From Candidatus Heimdallarchaeota archaeon (GTDB taxonomy: Archaea > Asgardarchaeota > Heimdallarchaeia > Heimdallarchaeales > Heimdallarchaeaceae): a stretch of 64,000 nt of DNA. A program made the position numbers and the translations under genes. The DNA lies in the NCBI GenBank assembly GCA_030603365.1, contig JAUVXV010000014.1:59752-123751 (forward strand), in the 5' to 3' direction. Positions 35,771 through 44,475 of this stretch are shown here, piece after piece; position 1 is the first letter of the stretch, and every line of letters starts with the position of its first letter. The notes beneath the pieces are model-generated. The model worked only from the letters and a program-made list of their open reading frames with translations. It did no database searches and had not been told where the DNA came from.

Positions 35771-36325
35771 ATGTCAGATAAACAACCAAATTCAAATGTT
35801 TCAGTTATTCTTCAAAATTCAAGATTAGAGAAAATTCAGAGTCTAGTTCTAGAAGAATTGGAAGCAAAAAGAGATATTTCTAGAGATCAACCATTTAGTT
35901 GGAGTCTGAAGCATGTGATTTCATGTTCTCAAATATGTAAATTATTAGCTGCTGCTAGAGGACTAGATAGTGAAATTGCTGGTATTGCCGGAGCAATACA
36001 TGATTTAGCAATTATACGAACTGGTAGGTTTGAGAAACATGGACCAGTAGGAGCTCCAATGGTAGCAGAATTTCTTCAGAATTATAATATTGAATTTGGG
36101 AATGAATGCGGTAATATTTCTCAAGAGCAAATAGATAAGATTGTTCAAGCTACACAAAATCACACATATAAGACTGAATTCACTGAAAATGAATTTGACG
36201 AACTGATAAAAGATGCAGACTCATTAGATAGGTTTCTACATGGAAAAGAGACTTATGATTTCTATTATACAAGAAGTGAAAAAGCTTTAACTGACATAGG
36301 ATTGAGAATTAAAGATATTATATGA
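35771..36325 (+). CDS. HD-domain phosphohydrolase
   Basis: The product has 184 residues. The HD metal-binding pattern is intact: His in SLKHVISCSQICKLLA, His-Asp in AGAIHDLAII, further His residues in FEKHGPVGAPM and QNHTYKTEF, and Asp in IKDADSLDRFL. Such proteins hydrolyse nucleotides or other phosphoesters. A TATA-like TTCTTAAAAATC about 25-30 bases upstream of the ATG suggests a leaderless transcript. The substrate is unknown. It lies 91 bases after the DegV gene, and an inverted GAAGTTC/GAACTTC pair between the two could terminate that transcript. Confidence 0.82.
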   Translation: MSDKQPNSNVSVILQNSRLEKIQSLVLEELEAKRDISRDQPFSWSLKHVISCSQICKLLAAARGLDSEIAGIAGAIHDLAIIRTGRFEKHGPVGAPMVAEFLQNYNIEFGNECGNISQEQIDKIVQATQNHTYKTEFTENEFDELIKDADSLDRFLHGKETYDFYYTRSEKALTDIGLRIKDII

Positions 36326-36385
36326 ATAAATAATCTCATAAGTTTTTTAAAATACTAGCAGGGTTCTTGCTCTACTCTGATTAGA

Positions 36386-36512
36386 ATGCAGTTTAGGTGT
36401 TATTTACTTATTAACTATTTTAATAATTCTTCTTGGATTTGCTTTCAGAGCTTTGAGTGGAGCAATAGCTAATGGCATCAGAATAATTGTTGAATACAAG
36501 AAAGAGAAATAA
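36386..36512 (+). pseudogene. Possible frameshifted single-span membrane microprotein
   Basis: A hydrophobic peptide frame, LGVIYLLTILIILLGFAF then RALSGAIANGIRIIVEYKKEK, ends at 36512 but has no ATG, GTG or TTG before it. The only nearby ATG (36386) is in another frame; deletion of one T from the TTT at 36392-36394 would join it perfectly, giving a protein of about 41 residues. A TATA-like TTTAAAATA lies about 40 bases upstream. Either this is a recently broken gene or there is a single-base error in the assembled sequence. Confidence 0.4.
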
Positions 36513-36520
36513 TTCTCTTT

Positions 36521-37321
36521 TTATACTTCTTTCTTTTCAAACAGACTAATCGTTTTCTTTTCAATCGTTTGTGCTCCAACAGTTTCAAATATTAGTTCTT
36601 CCGTTTCTCCTCCAATACTTATACCCTTATCCTTTAACAAAGTCCATCCAAAGAAAAGTATAGGCACTCCAGAATTGAATTCTATAAGACTATTGAAAAT
36701 CAAAACAGAAAAGATATCTGAAGGAGGTCTTATTCCAGATGAAAGAAGAGTTATTTCCATAGCGAAATGGACTGCAAACCCTAACAACACAAGATATCCA
36801 AGTTTTTTCCATGTTAGAGATTTGAAAGGCTTCCAGGTATGCTTCAAAATTACTAGCAATAAATACCCACCTACAGCCATACCAATTTGTGTCCATCTGG
36901 TATCTGACATGTGTCTTACGATATCAACTGAGGTATCATCCATTGGTAAAACCTTAGGAAAGAATGCAATGAAAAACCAGCCAATATACAAGAACATCGT
37001 CCAGTACATCATTTTTCGCCAATTCTTTGCACTGAACATAACAGCAACATAACTAAATTCAACCATACCATAGGTGAAAGAAAAATACATTAGGAAAGTT
37101 AGTGGATTCAAACCTGTTGGCAAACTAATTATCTCCCTAGAGTCTCCAATTACATACCAGAAAACATAATCTGTAAGGAAAACAACTAAGGCACCAAACA
37201 ATCCAAATAACCATTGAAGATAATATTTTTTCTTTATAAGAAAAGCCATCCACATTATGCAAAAGATAATATCTAATATAATGAACTCCCATCCAAAGTT
37301 CCTAATAACGTCATGCCCCAT
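36521..37321 (-). CDS. Seven-span integral membrane protein of unknown function
   Basis: The product has 266 residues. About seven hydrophobic segments are visible (starting WEFIILDIIFCIMWMAFLI, then WLFGLFGALVVFLTDYVFWYVIG and so on), followed by a cytoplasmic tail of about 35 residues with GGETEELIFETVGAQTIEKKTI. Membrane-embedded acidic and aromatic residues (LTDYVFWY, MVEFSY, FAMEITLL) suggest a transport or sensory role, but no family motif is recognised. It is transcribed towards the HD gene and may share a promoter region with nothing else. Confidence 0.6.
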   Translation of the reverse strand: MGHDVIRNFGWEFIILDIIFCIMWMAFLIKKKYYLQWLFGLFGALVVFLTDYVFWYVIGDSREIISLPTGLNPLTFLMYFSFTYGMVEFSYVAVMFSAKNWRKMMYWTMFLYIGWFFIAFFPKVLPMDDTSVDIVRHMSDTRWTQIGMAVGGYLLLVILKHTWKPFKSLTWKKLGYLVLLGFAVHFAMEITLLSSGIRPPSDIFSVLIFNSLIEFNSGVPILFFGWTLLKDKGISIGGETEELIFETVGAQTIEKKTISLFEKKEV

Positions 37322-37365
37322 AAAACACCAATCTTTACTAGTTTATTTTAAATCTTGTTCATTTT

Positions 37366-38172
37366 TCAGATGAAATGATTAATTAAGAAATCAGCAAGTG
37401 CTTGGGGGACAAGTTCTAACAATCTTCGCTGTTTATTATTCTTAACTCTGTATCTTCGTTTTGGATTTTTCTTATGAATTGCCTTATGAACTGCTTTTGC
37501 TACAAAAATAGGATCTGCATATCTTTCTTTATCTAAAACATCCCACACTCTATTAATTTCATCTTTAAAGTGTGAATTTTCTTTGTATTTTTTGTAATTT
37601 TCTGCTGTTTTCTGAGCTAGACTTGTTTTAATAGCTCCAGGCTGGATTATCACAACTTTCATTCCTAGAAATGCTAATTCTCTTCTTAATGAATCTGAGA
37701 AAGCTTCAACAGCATATTTTGTCATAGAATAAGGACCATTGAATGGAAAAGCTATTCTTCCAACTTCTGAGCTCATATTTACAATTCTACCCTTTCTTTT
37801 TTGAAGTAATTCAAAAAGAGCCTTTGTAACTCTTATATAACCCAAAACATTGACATTGAAAATTAATTCAAAGTCTGTAATCTCAACCTCGACTAATGGC
37901 CCTCCTATGAATAAACCAGCATTATTAACTAAAGAATCGATGCCATCAGTTATTTGTTCTACTTTTGTTACAGCATCTTTAATGCTCTCTGGGTTTGTTA
38001 CATCCAATTCGATAGTGTGGATTTGGTCATTTGAGCTATATTTAGATAAACCTTCAGAATCATAATCGGTTGCAATAACTAAATCTCCTTTATCACTTAG
38101 ATACTCAGTAATAGCTTGACCGATTCCATGTGCAGCTCCAGTTACTAAAACTACTTTTGATTTTTTAACCAT
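37366..38172 (-). CDS. Short-chain dehydrogenase/reductase (17-beta-HSD-like)
   Basis: The product has 268 residues. The classical SDR set is complete: TGAAHGIGQAI cofactor loop, VNNAGLFIGG, catalytic Ser in NMSSEVGRIAFP, Tyr-Lys in YSMTKYAVE, and IIQPGAIKTSL. The cofactor strand ends in ATDYD, suggesting NAD(H) preference because an Asp follows the second strand. The basic C-terminal part (KNPKRRYRVKNNKQRR) and hydrophobic end resemble eukaryotic-type 17-beta-hydroxysteroid or retinol dehydrogenase relatives. The substrate is probably a lipophilic alcohol, unknown in detail. Confidence 0.87.
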   Translation of the reverse strand: MVKKSKVVLVTGAAHGIGQAITEYLSDKGDLVIATDYDSEGLSKYSSNDQIHTIELDVTNPESIKDAVTKVEQITDGIDSLVNNAGLFIGGPLVEVEITDFELIFNVNVLGYIRVTKALFELLQKRKGRIVNMSSEVGRIAFPFNGPYSMTKYAVEAFSDSLRRELAFLGMKVVIIQPGAIKTSLAQKTAENYKKYKENSHFKDEINRVWDVLDKERYADPIFVAKAVHKAIHKKNPKRRYRVKNNKQRRLLELVPQALADFLINHFI

Positions 38173-38225
38173 ACAAATCAGTAAATCTTCAGATTATTGA
38201 CTTGAATATAAAATTAATGTGATGA

Positions 38226-40214
38226 TTACTCCCCATCTGTTTTAAATATCCACACTGTCATAGCTGATTTTCCTTTGTTTCCCCATGAATAATATGGTCG
38301 CGCAAACAAATCTCTTTTCTCCTTAGTAGGTATTTTCAGTTTCATCATTTCATCTGAAACAACTATGCTGGGTTTGCTGTTTAGATTTACAATTTCTGTA
38401 AGTAAATGTGTATCAGAGTTGTCATGACTTTCAAAACAATAGACTATCGGTCCTCTAGAAAAAGCAGCTTTGTTACGATTATTTTTAACTTTCTTATGGG
38501 ATTTATGAGTTCTAATAATCATCGGAAAATCAATTTCAACTTTGTTTTTTGATTTCCAATCCTCTTCTATGATAATGTAGTATGATCTGTATGGTGATAT
38601 TCCAGAAGCAGTGATTACCTCTCCTAATTCTAGACTAGTTTTATTCAATCTCCTTCCATTTACCTTTATCTCAGGATTCTCTGTCCAACTTGGAATACGA
38701 ATATTTAATTTAAAATCGGAGTTTTCTTTGCATTCTAGATTAATTCTTACTTTCCCTTCCCAAGGCAGGTCACTTTTCATCTCTATTTTAATCTTCGACT
38801 TTTTATTTTCATTCAGCATAAAACTAGTTTTGTTACCTATACACTGATGAATCCAAATATTAGTATCATCATAACTATAGATGTATTTAGAGAGATTAGC
38901 TAATGTACGAGAAATGTTCGAGGGACAACAAGCAGTTTTATACCATTCTTTTCTAGTAAAGCTATTACCTACCTCTAAGGGATTCCTATAGAAGTAAGAT
39001 TTTCCATCAGATGACATTCCTACCAGTACTGCATTATAAATTTGCCATTCCAATAAATCCGCATATTTTGCATCTCCTGTGGACAATAACATTTCCCAGT
39101 TCCAAAAAACAGAACTTATGGCTGCACATGTTTCATTGTAAGCAGATTTATTGTTTAGCTTAAAATTTCTCCCAAATCCCTCTAGAAGTGGTAAAGATCC
39201 AATTCCACCTGTTACATACATTCTCTTAGTAACCATATTATCCCATGCTTTCTGAAGAGATTTCAGTAATCTTGTATCTCCATTTTCTTGATAAAGCATT
39301 GTTGTTGCGGTTGCTAGATATCCCCATCTTACACAATGCCCAACAGGTACTTTTTGCTTCCTAATGGGTTTATTCTGCTGGAGGTATTTACCTGAAAGTA
39401 CTGATAAAAGGAATCTTAACTCTAATCCTTTAGATCTATCTTTGGATAAGTCACTCACTATTTTGTCCTTTGTTACTATTGCATCATAATAGACATTCTT
39501 CTGTCTTGATACTTCTTTGGCTCGTTTCTGTTGAGAAGCATTTTCTTTGAAAATCTGAGCTCCGAACAGAATGAATTTACCCCTTTTTTCAAGAAACTTC
39601 TCTGCAAGTTTCATGTATTTCGTTTCCTTTGTTAATCGATATAATTTGATTAAGGCGATTTCTATTTCAGGATGACCAGGAGTGTTTTTTGCAGAAGCAT
39701 TTTGAAATTCTTTAACCAACAGATCTGCTGCTTTTTGACCCAAAGCGAGAATCTGTTCAGAATTAGTTAATTTGTATGCAACTATAGAAGCTTCAATCAG
39801 ATGACCAAGTGTATATAGCTCATGTTCTATTTGGTGGTTTATCCACCTCTTGTTTGGGAAGTGATATTGGTTATATGTGAAAATATATCCATCTTCCTCT
39901 TGGACTGATTTTAGCAACTCAAGATAATTAGTTAGAATATTAAGCAATTTACTATCATCATTAGATATCAGAATTGTAGCTGCTGCTTCAGCCCACTTAT
40001 GAGCATCTGAATCAACATAGACAAATCCTTCTCTAAAAGCATCTTTTTCTCCCTTAATGATTCTAAAATTATCTATCGTTTTCGATTCTTCAAGTTTCTT
40101 CCATTGATGGAATATAGCAGATTCTGAATTTACTTTAAGTCTTTCAGACCAGAAATCATCTTTGATTCTTACTTTCTCTATAGGGATTTCTCTAGAAACT
40201 TGAAAAGAATTCAC
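38226..40214 (-). CDS. Glycoside hydrolase family 127 (beta-L-arabinofuranosidase-like)
   Basis: The product has 662 residues with a GTG start. GH127 (formerly DUF1680) features are all present: IKDDFWSERL near the N-terminus, DSDAHKWAEAAA, QEEDGYIFTYNQ, VGHCVRWGYLATA and MYVTGGIG, and the zinc and catalytic set Glu361, Cys363 (YNETCAA), Cys429 and Cys430 (TACCPSN), matching Glu338, Cys340, Cys417 and Cys418 of the bifidobacterial enzyme. Cys429 is expected to be the nucleophile. There is no signal peptide, so it acts in the cytoplasm on imported oligosaccharides or glycoconjugates. No sugar transporter is adjacent. A bacterial origin by transfer is plausible. Confidence 0.87.
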   Translation of the reverse strand: MNSFQVSREIPIEKVRIKDDFWSERLKVNSESAIFHQWKKLEESKTIDNFRIIKGEKDAFREGFVYVDSDAHKWAEAAATILISNDDSKLLNILTNYLELLKSVQEEDGYIFTYNQYHFPNKRWINHQIEHELYTLGHLIEASIVAYKLTNSEQILALGQKAADLLVKEFQNASAKNTPGHPEIEIALIKLYRLTKETKYMKLAEKFLEKRGKFILFGAQIFKENASQQKRAKEVSRQKNVYYDAIVTKDKIVSDLSKDRSKGLELRFLLSVLSGKYLQQNKPIRKQKVPVGHCVRWGYLATATTMLYQENGDTRLLKSLQKAWDNMVTKRMYVTGGIGSLPLLEGFGRNFKLNNKSAYNETCAAISSVFWNWEMLLSTGDAKYADLLEWQIYNAVLVGMSSDGKSYFYRNPLEVGNSFTRKEWYKTACCPSNISRTLANLSKYIYSYDDTNIWIHQCIGNKTSFMLNENKKSKIKIEMKSDLPWEGKVRINLECKENSDFKLNIRIPSWTENPEIKVNGRRLNKTSLELGEVITASGISPYRSYYIIIEEDWKSKNKVEIDFPMIIRTHKSHKKVKNNRNKAAFSRGPIVYCFESHDNSDTHLLTEIVNLNSKPSIVVSDEMMKLKIPTKEKRDLFARPYYSWGNKGKSAMTVWIFKTDGE

Positions 40215-40276
40215 AACTCATCAATTGCTTATCAATATAAGAAATTTTGTGAAAAAAAGAAGTGTTAAAGAAAAAT

Positions 40277-41371
40277 TTATTTCTTCTTTTTCATGAATCT
40301 TGGATCAATTTCATCTCGTTTTGATGCATCTTGATAATTTTCTTTTGCTTGTTCCTTTGCTTCTTCCATAGTCTCATCAGAATGACATTTCCATCTTAGA
40401 TGAGTTGTAGCAGGTTTCCCACACCAAGGGCAGAAAAGAACTTCTAATGCATCTAGAATTTTGTTATGAGCTGCAAGATTCCTTCTGTGTTTACCACGTT
40501 CTTCAATAATAGGTTTAGTCAGAATTTCTACCTGCTTCTTTTTGCCAACAGAAACAGCCCTCTTTACCGTATCTATCTCGTCTTTGGGTATTTCGATACT
40601 GAATCCCTCTCTAGAATCTCCAATTACTTCAATTGGAATTCCTTCTGTCAGAATTGCTTCTTGTTCATCTTGAGGAATTTTCTTTATCTGTGAAACAAAT
40701 TTGCTTGCTTCATCCTTACCCATATCTTGTTCAACAATTTTAAGGTATGTGCTTTTTTGTAAATCAGTATCTGGGATAGTTGATAAACGTGATAATATTC
40801 TTTCTGGAATTCTATCATAAACTGGTTTAGATAATTCTTCTTTGATAATATCAGGTGCAACAGAAGCTGCTTCAAGCCATAAACGTAATGTGTTTGCTTT
40901 AATAAACGTCTTTTGACAGATTTCGTCTATCTTATCCTCAGTAGGAATAAGTGATAAGTTTCTAGATTTCTTTCTTTGAATACTGTTGATAATATTTGCT
41001 AAGTTTTTAGGTGTTTGAACAATACCTTCGCTCCTGAAAATCTCCATGACTCCCCTTCCTTTCTCGATCATATAGAGATCTTTTCTATGAATGTTTTCTA
41101 TCAAGGATTCTATCCTTTGACGAGACTCGTCTATGTCTTTAACAATTGCATAGATAGTTTTCATTTTTGCAAATTGAGCAGCACGCCAACGTCGTTCTCC
41201 TGCAATAATTTGATAAGTATCATCTCCAGTTTTTCTTACCAATATAGGATTTAGGAGATCATACTCCTTAATTGATGCAGCTAATTCTTCCAATGCATCT
41301 TTATCGAAAGTTTCTCTTGGCTGAAATGGACTTGGAGCTATTTTTTCTATAGGAATTTGTGTTACTTCCAT
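40277..41371 (-). CDS. ParB-like protein with C-terminal zinc finger
   Basis: The product has about 364 residues. The ATG at 41371 has GGTGA 5 nt upstream and is preferred over two GTGs before it. The N-terminus is a ParB/Srx domain: PSPFQPRETFDKDALEELAASIKEYD, PILVRK, IIAGERRWRAAQFA (ParB box with the nucleotide-binding arginines) and SLIENIHRKDL. A central helical region may hold an HTH (KANTLRLWLEAASV). The C-terminal part has CPWCGK and, after about 15 residues, a CH pair, a probable zinc finger, then a basic tail. No ParA ATPase is present nearby. It may act in DNA partition, as a nucleoid regulator, or as a ParB-type enzyme such as serine kinase. Confidence 0.8.
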   Translation of the reverse strand: MEVTQIPIEKIAPSPFQPRETFDKDALEELAASIKEYDLLNPILVRKTGDDTYQIIAGERRWRAAQFAKMKTIYAIVKDIDESRQRIESLIENIHRKDLYMIEKGRGVMEIFRSEGIVQTPKNLANIINSIQRKKSRNLSLIPTEDKIDEICQKTFIKANTLRLWLEAASVAPDIIKEELSKPVYDRIPERILSRLSTIPDTDLQKSTYLKIVEQDMGKDEASKFVSQIKKIPQDEQEAILTEGIPIEVIGDSREGFSIEIPKDEIDTVKRAVSVGKKKQVEILTKPIIEERGKHRRNLAAHNKILDALEVLFCPWCGKPATTHLRWKCHSDETMEEAKEQAKENYQDASKRDEIDPRFMKKKK

Positions 41372-41372
41372 T

Positions 41373-41597
41373 CTATTCACCACTTTCTTTAATTAATTCA
41401 AATGCAATATCTTTCCATGGATATTGCTCTATTACCCAATTATCACCCTCAGTATTAACACTCAGGAGTTTTGTTTTCTCTCCATTTCCAGATTTTACTA
41501 CTTTTTTCATCTGAGTTATTGCTTCAAGACGTGTTGTGAAAAGCCATTTTTCTTCTCCAGCGTCTAGAACATAAAATTGATTGTTATCTAGTTTCAA
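41373..41597 (-). CDS. Small protein translationally coupled to ParB-like gene
   Basis: The product has about 74 residues. A GGTGA box lies 5 nt before the TTG at 41597; a GTG at 41606 overlaps that box and is less likely. Its stop lies one base before the ParB-like ATG, so the two are coupled. The sequence starts KLDNNQFYVLDAGEEKWLF and continues with EAITQMKKVV and a Trp-containing strand (NWVIEQYPWKDIAFEL), compatible with a small alpha/beta domain. I do not recognise the family. Co-expression suggests it is a partner or modulator of the ParB-like protein. Confidence 0.6.
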   Translation of the reverse strand: MKLDNNQFYVLDAGEEKWLFTTRLEAITQMKKVVKSGNGEKTKLLSVNTEGDNWVIEQYPWKDIAFELIKESGE

Positions 41598-41659
41598 AGT
41601 TTTCACCTGTTTTTGCCTATAAAGCGGTTCTAAAGCGTTTTAACATATATATTTTCGTG

Positions 41660-41678
41660 AATCACTTAAAAAGTGATT
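41660..41678. promoter_or_regulatory. Palindromic operator upstream of the ParB-like operon
   Basis: AATCACTT-AAA-AAGTGATT is a perfect 8-bp inverted repeat. It sits upstream of a minus-strand TATA-like element (AAAATATATATG, about 41643-41654) serving the small protein/ParB-like operon. This position suits an activator or autoregulatory site. It could also be a parS-like site for the ParB-like protein. Confidence 0.5.
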
Positions 41679-41831
41679 GTATTACTCTGTATAGATGGTA
41701 TTTTGAACCTTTTTGTCGGGAAGATTTTTGATATTTGTTGTTTTACAAGAAATTAAAACTACACATCTTAAAATGAATTGACTATCATTTCATGTAAAGT
41801 ATTATTAATAAGTAGGATTATTTTTCTATTT

Positions 41832-42707
41832 GTGACAGATTCATACGCAATAGTTTTAGATTCTACATCAGATATTCCTGAAGAATTAGAGAAAAAATAT
41901 AGCATTCCAATTGTTCCAGCTCATGTAATAATTGGGGGTAAGGATTATTTAGATAGAGTTGGAATTTCAAGAGAACAGATATTCTATGATTTATTAAATT
42001 CTGATGAGAAAATAACTACAACTCAACCATCTCCTATCGATTTTTTCAATACATTTACAGAAACTTTGAAAGAATATGATAAAATTCTCTACCTTGGAGT
42101 TAGCTCAGGTCTTTCAGCGACTTTTCAAAATGCTACCATTGCGGCTAAAAAATTTGAGAAGGGAAAAATCATTCCTATAGATACTTTATCAGTTTCCCTT
42201 GGAATAACATTGATGGCTCAACATGCTATGCTTTGCCGTGAAAATGGAGTGGAACTTGATTCCGTAATAGAACAGATAAATGAGATGATAACAAAGACAC
42301 GCATCTATATTCTTGTTCAAGAGTTAAAGTATCTTCAAAGAGGAGGAAGAATTGGAAAAGCAAAACACGTAATAGGTTCACTACTAAATCTCAAACCTAT
42401 TCTTCACTTTGTAGACGGAGAAATTGATGCATTAATGAATGTAAGAGGAACTGAAGCGGGTTATGAAGCCATGATAGAATTGGTGACTAAGGATTCGAAA
42501 AGCTACTCCAATTTCGCTTTTTCTGGTGCTTATGGACTTGAAAATAAAACATTTGAAGGAATCTCTAATTCGTTAAGAGATAAATTTAATCCACTAAACT
42601 ATCATTATCACCCTATTGGACCAGCTGTTGCTTGTCATGTAGGACCAAATGTTGAAGCATTTATCACTACTCAAATACCTGAAGATTCTGTTAATCTGTA
42701 CAAATAG
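41832..42707 (+). CDS. DegV family (fatty-acid-binding, FakB-like) protein 2
   Basis: The product has 291 residues from the GTG at 41832, which gives the standard DegV N-terminus DSYAIVLDSTSDIPEEL; frames extending further upstream are unlikely. Conserved elements are TTTQPSPIDFF, GVSSGLSATFQNA, YLQRGGRIGKAKHVIG, LLNLKPIL and IGPAVACHVGPN. It matches the first DegV protein in length and motif spacing but has the more canonical TQPSP loop. The two probably bind different ligands. No associated lipid kinase gene is adjacent. Confidence 0.88.
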   Translation: MTDSYAIVLDSTSDIPEELEKKYSIPIVPAHVIIGGKDYLDRVGISREQIFYDLLNSDEKITTTQPSPIDFFNTFTETLKEYDKILYLGVSSGLSATFQNATIAAKKFEKGKIIPIDTLSVSLGITLMAQHAMLCRENGVELDSVIEQINEMITKTRIYILVQELKYLQRGGRIGKAKHVIGSLLNLKPILHFVDGEIDALMNVRGTEAGYEAMIELVTKDSKSYSNFAFSGAYGLENKTFEGISNSLRDKFNPLNYHYHPIGPAVACHVGPNVEAFITTQIPEDSVNLYK

Positions 42708-42719
42708 TAACTCTTGCAT

Positions 42720-43529
42720 TTAGTTCTTGTTAGCTCTAATTGAGAATATTAACGGTAGATTGTACTTATCCTTTTTGAATCTCCATACTCCCTTCTCGAA
42801 CTCTTCCATAAATGGAAATTGAGGAAAGAAAGTATATGGATATTCTTTTACTGATTCAATAGTTAGACCTACATCTATCAAAGCAGAAATAATATCACCA
42901 AATGTATGTTGCCAATTGTAGGAATCAATGTTATACATTTCTTCTTCCTGATCAGTATAAGTATAAGCTGATGTATAATATAATGGTTCTTTCCCAAAGA
43001 AATATGCATATTTATAGATGAGCTCATTAGGATGCTCATCATCAAAAATCCAGGCAAATGGATGAAATTCAGCTATGAAAAAGGTTCCTCCTTTTTTGAG
43101 GAAATGTGCAACTATTTTCGCCCATTCTTTTAGATCAGGTAACCAAGCTAAAACACCATATGATGTAAAGACAATATCAAACTTTTCATCGAGCTTTTGG
43201 GGTAAATCATAGATGTTTGTACAAATGAAATCAGCAGGAAGCTTTAATTGTTCATTAATCGAATTTGCTAATTTGATTGCTTTGTCAGAATAGTCGATTC
43301 CTACAACTCTAGAAGCCCCCAATCTTGCCCATGAGAGTGTATCCAAACCAAATTGGCATTGTAGATGTAATAGTGATTTTCCTGAGATATCACCTAGTTC
43401 TTCTAGTTCTATTTTATGCAGACTATTCTTACCTTTCATGAAACTTTCAAGATCATAATCCTTGGATTTAGCATGAATTTCAGTAGCTTCATTCCATCTT
43501 TTTAGGTTTTTTTTCATGAACTCTTCCAT
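42720..43529 (-). CDS. Class I SAM-dependent methyltransferase
   Basis: The product has about 269 residues. The ATG at 43529 was chosen; longer in-frame starts would run into the preceding gene and add an AT-coded tail unlike the rest. The SAM-binding motif is SLLHLQCQFGLDTLSWARLG, with the ribose acid in VVGIDYSDKAI, then DIVFTSYGVLAWLPDL and FLKKGGTFFIAEFHPF. The C-terminal half is rich in Tyr and Phe (YKYAYFFGKEPLYYTSAY) and probably makes the substrate pocket. The family resembles small-molecule methyltransferases of the Methyltransf_25/11 type. The substrate is unknown. Confidence 0.82.
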   Translation of the reverse strand: MEEFMKKNLKRWNEATEIHAKSKDYDLESFMKGKNSLHKIELEELGDISGKSLLHLQCQFGLDTLSWARLGASRVVGIDYSDKAIKLANSINEQLKLPADFICTNIYDLPQKLDEKFDIVFTSYGVLAWLPDLKEWAKIVAHFLKKGGTFFIAEFHPFAWIFDDEHPNELIYKYAYFFGKEPLYYTSAYTYTDQEEEMYNIDSYNWQHTFGDIISALIDVGLTIESVKEYPYTFFPQFPFMEEFEKGVWRFKKDKYNLPLIFSIRANKN

Positions 43530-43605
43530 TTTATTCAAATCATTGAAAAAAATACGATATAAATTCTTATCTTTAAGATAGGAAAAAAAAGGAAAAATGG
43601 TAAAA

Positions 43606-44388
43606 TTATTCTTTGGGAAGTTTGACTTCTCTAGTAGCAGGATTGAACTCAACAACTTCCAATTCTTCCAAGCTGAGAAGAGAGGATTTAATCAAAACAG
43701 CTGTTGTATCTAGAAGATTTGAAAGGTCATCTATAGTCATGCTATTAGGATGGGCTGCAATTAAAGCAAGAAATATCTTGCCTTGTTCAGTAGAATTAAG
43801 AATTCTTCTTAGACTCTCATTTTGAGCCATAACTGGTTCTTCTCTTGATTTGAAGTCTGTAAATTCCTTTTCTACAGAACCCAGTTTTTTCTTCAATTCT
43901 TTCTCAAGGGTTTTTGTCTGATCAAATTTCGACTGTACTGCTTCAAAATCAGCTTTAATCTTAGCCATTTGATTCAAAGTATCTTTCAATTCTTTCTCCT
44001 TGTTCTTCAAGTTTGATTCTTTTTCTTTAAGGATTACATCCTTTTCTTTGACTTGATTACGTAATTTTTCCAGGAGTTCATCTTTTTCAGCTACTTTCTC
44101 AAGTTGTTCTTCTAATTGTTTCTGAAAAGCGTTGAATTCATTTATAGTCTTTTGAAGTAAATCACCTTGTTCTTCAAACTTGTCATCAAAATTACTAGTA
44201 ATCGATTGTACTTCCAATTTAGTGCTTTTGACTAAATTATCAAATTCCTTAGATGATTTTTCTAGTTGATCAACTCTCATATCTTTCTGCTTCTTCTCAT
44301 CATTTATGAATTTCTCAAGAGTTCGAATTTTTGATTCTAAATTCTTTAGATCAGCAGTAAGTTCCTCGTTACTTTTCTTTTTGGCCAT
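43606..44388 (-). CDS. Long coiled-coil protein with C-terminal winged-helix-like domain
   Basis: The product has 260 residues from the ATG at 44388, which has GGTGAT about 5 nt upstream. Residues 10-180 are heptad-rich and highly charged (EKVAEKDELLEKLRNQ, KEKESNLKNKEKELKDTL), forming a long coiled coil. Residues about 195-260 read as a small HTH-like fold (GKIFLALIAAHPNSMTIDDLSNLL, AVLIKSSLLSLEELEVVEF). Such coil plus wHTH proteins in archaea may bind DNA or act as structural scaffolds. It is 76 bases upstream of the methyltransferase on the same strand. Confidence 0.68.
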   Translation of the reverse strand: MAKKKSNEELTADLKNLESKIRTLEKFINDEKKQKDMRVDQLEKSSKEFDNLVKSTKLEVQSITSNFDDKFEEQGDLLQKTINEFNAFQKQLEEQLEKVAEKDELLEKLRNQVKEKDVILKEKESNLKNKEKELKDTLNQMAKIKADFEAVQSKFDQTKTLEKELKKKLGSVEKEFTDFKSREEPVMAQNESLRRILNSTEQGKIFLALIAAHPNSMTIDDLSNLLDTTAVLIKSSLLSLEELEVVEFNPATREVKLPKE

Positions 44389-44475
44389 CAATATCACCAA
44401 CAAATATATATTATCATCATAGGATGAGGAATTTTAAAGATTACCTTAAGGGAAAATAAAAGCAAGGTAGAAATT

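Noticed and set aside
43530..43655. Long N-terminus of the methyltransferase
   Set aside because: It overlaps the neighbouring coiled-coil gene and gives an atypical Phe/Leu-rich leader; ATG 43529 matches the methyltransferase domain boundary.
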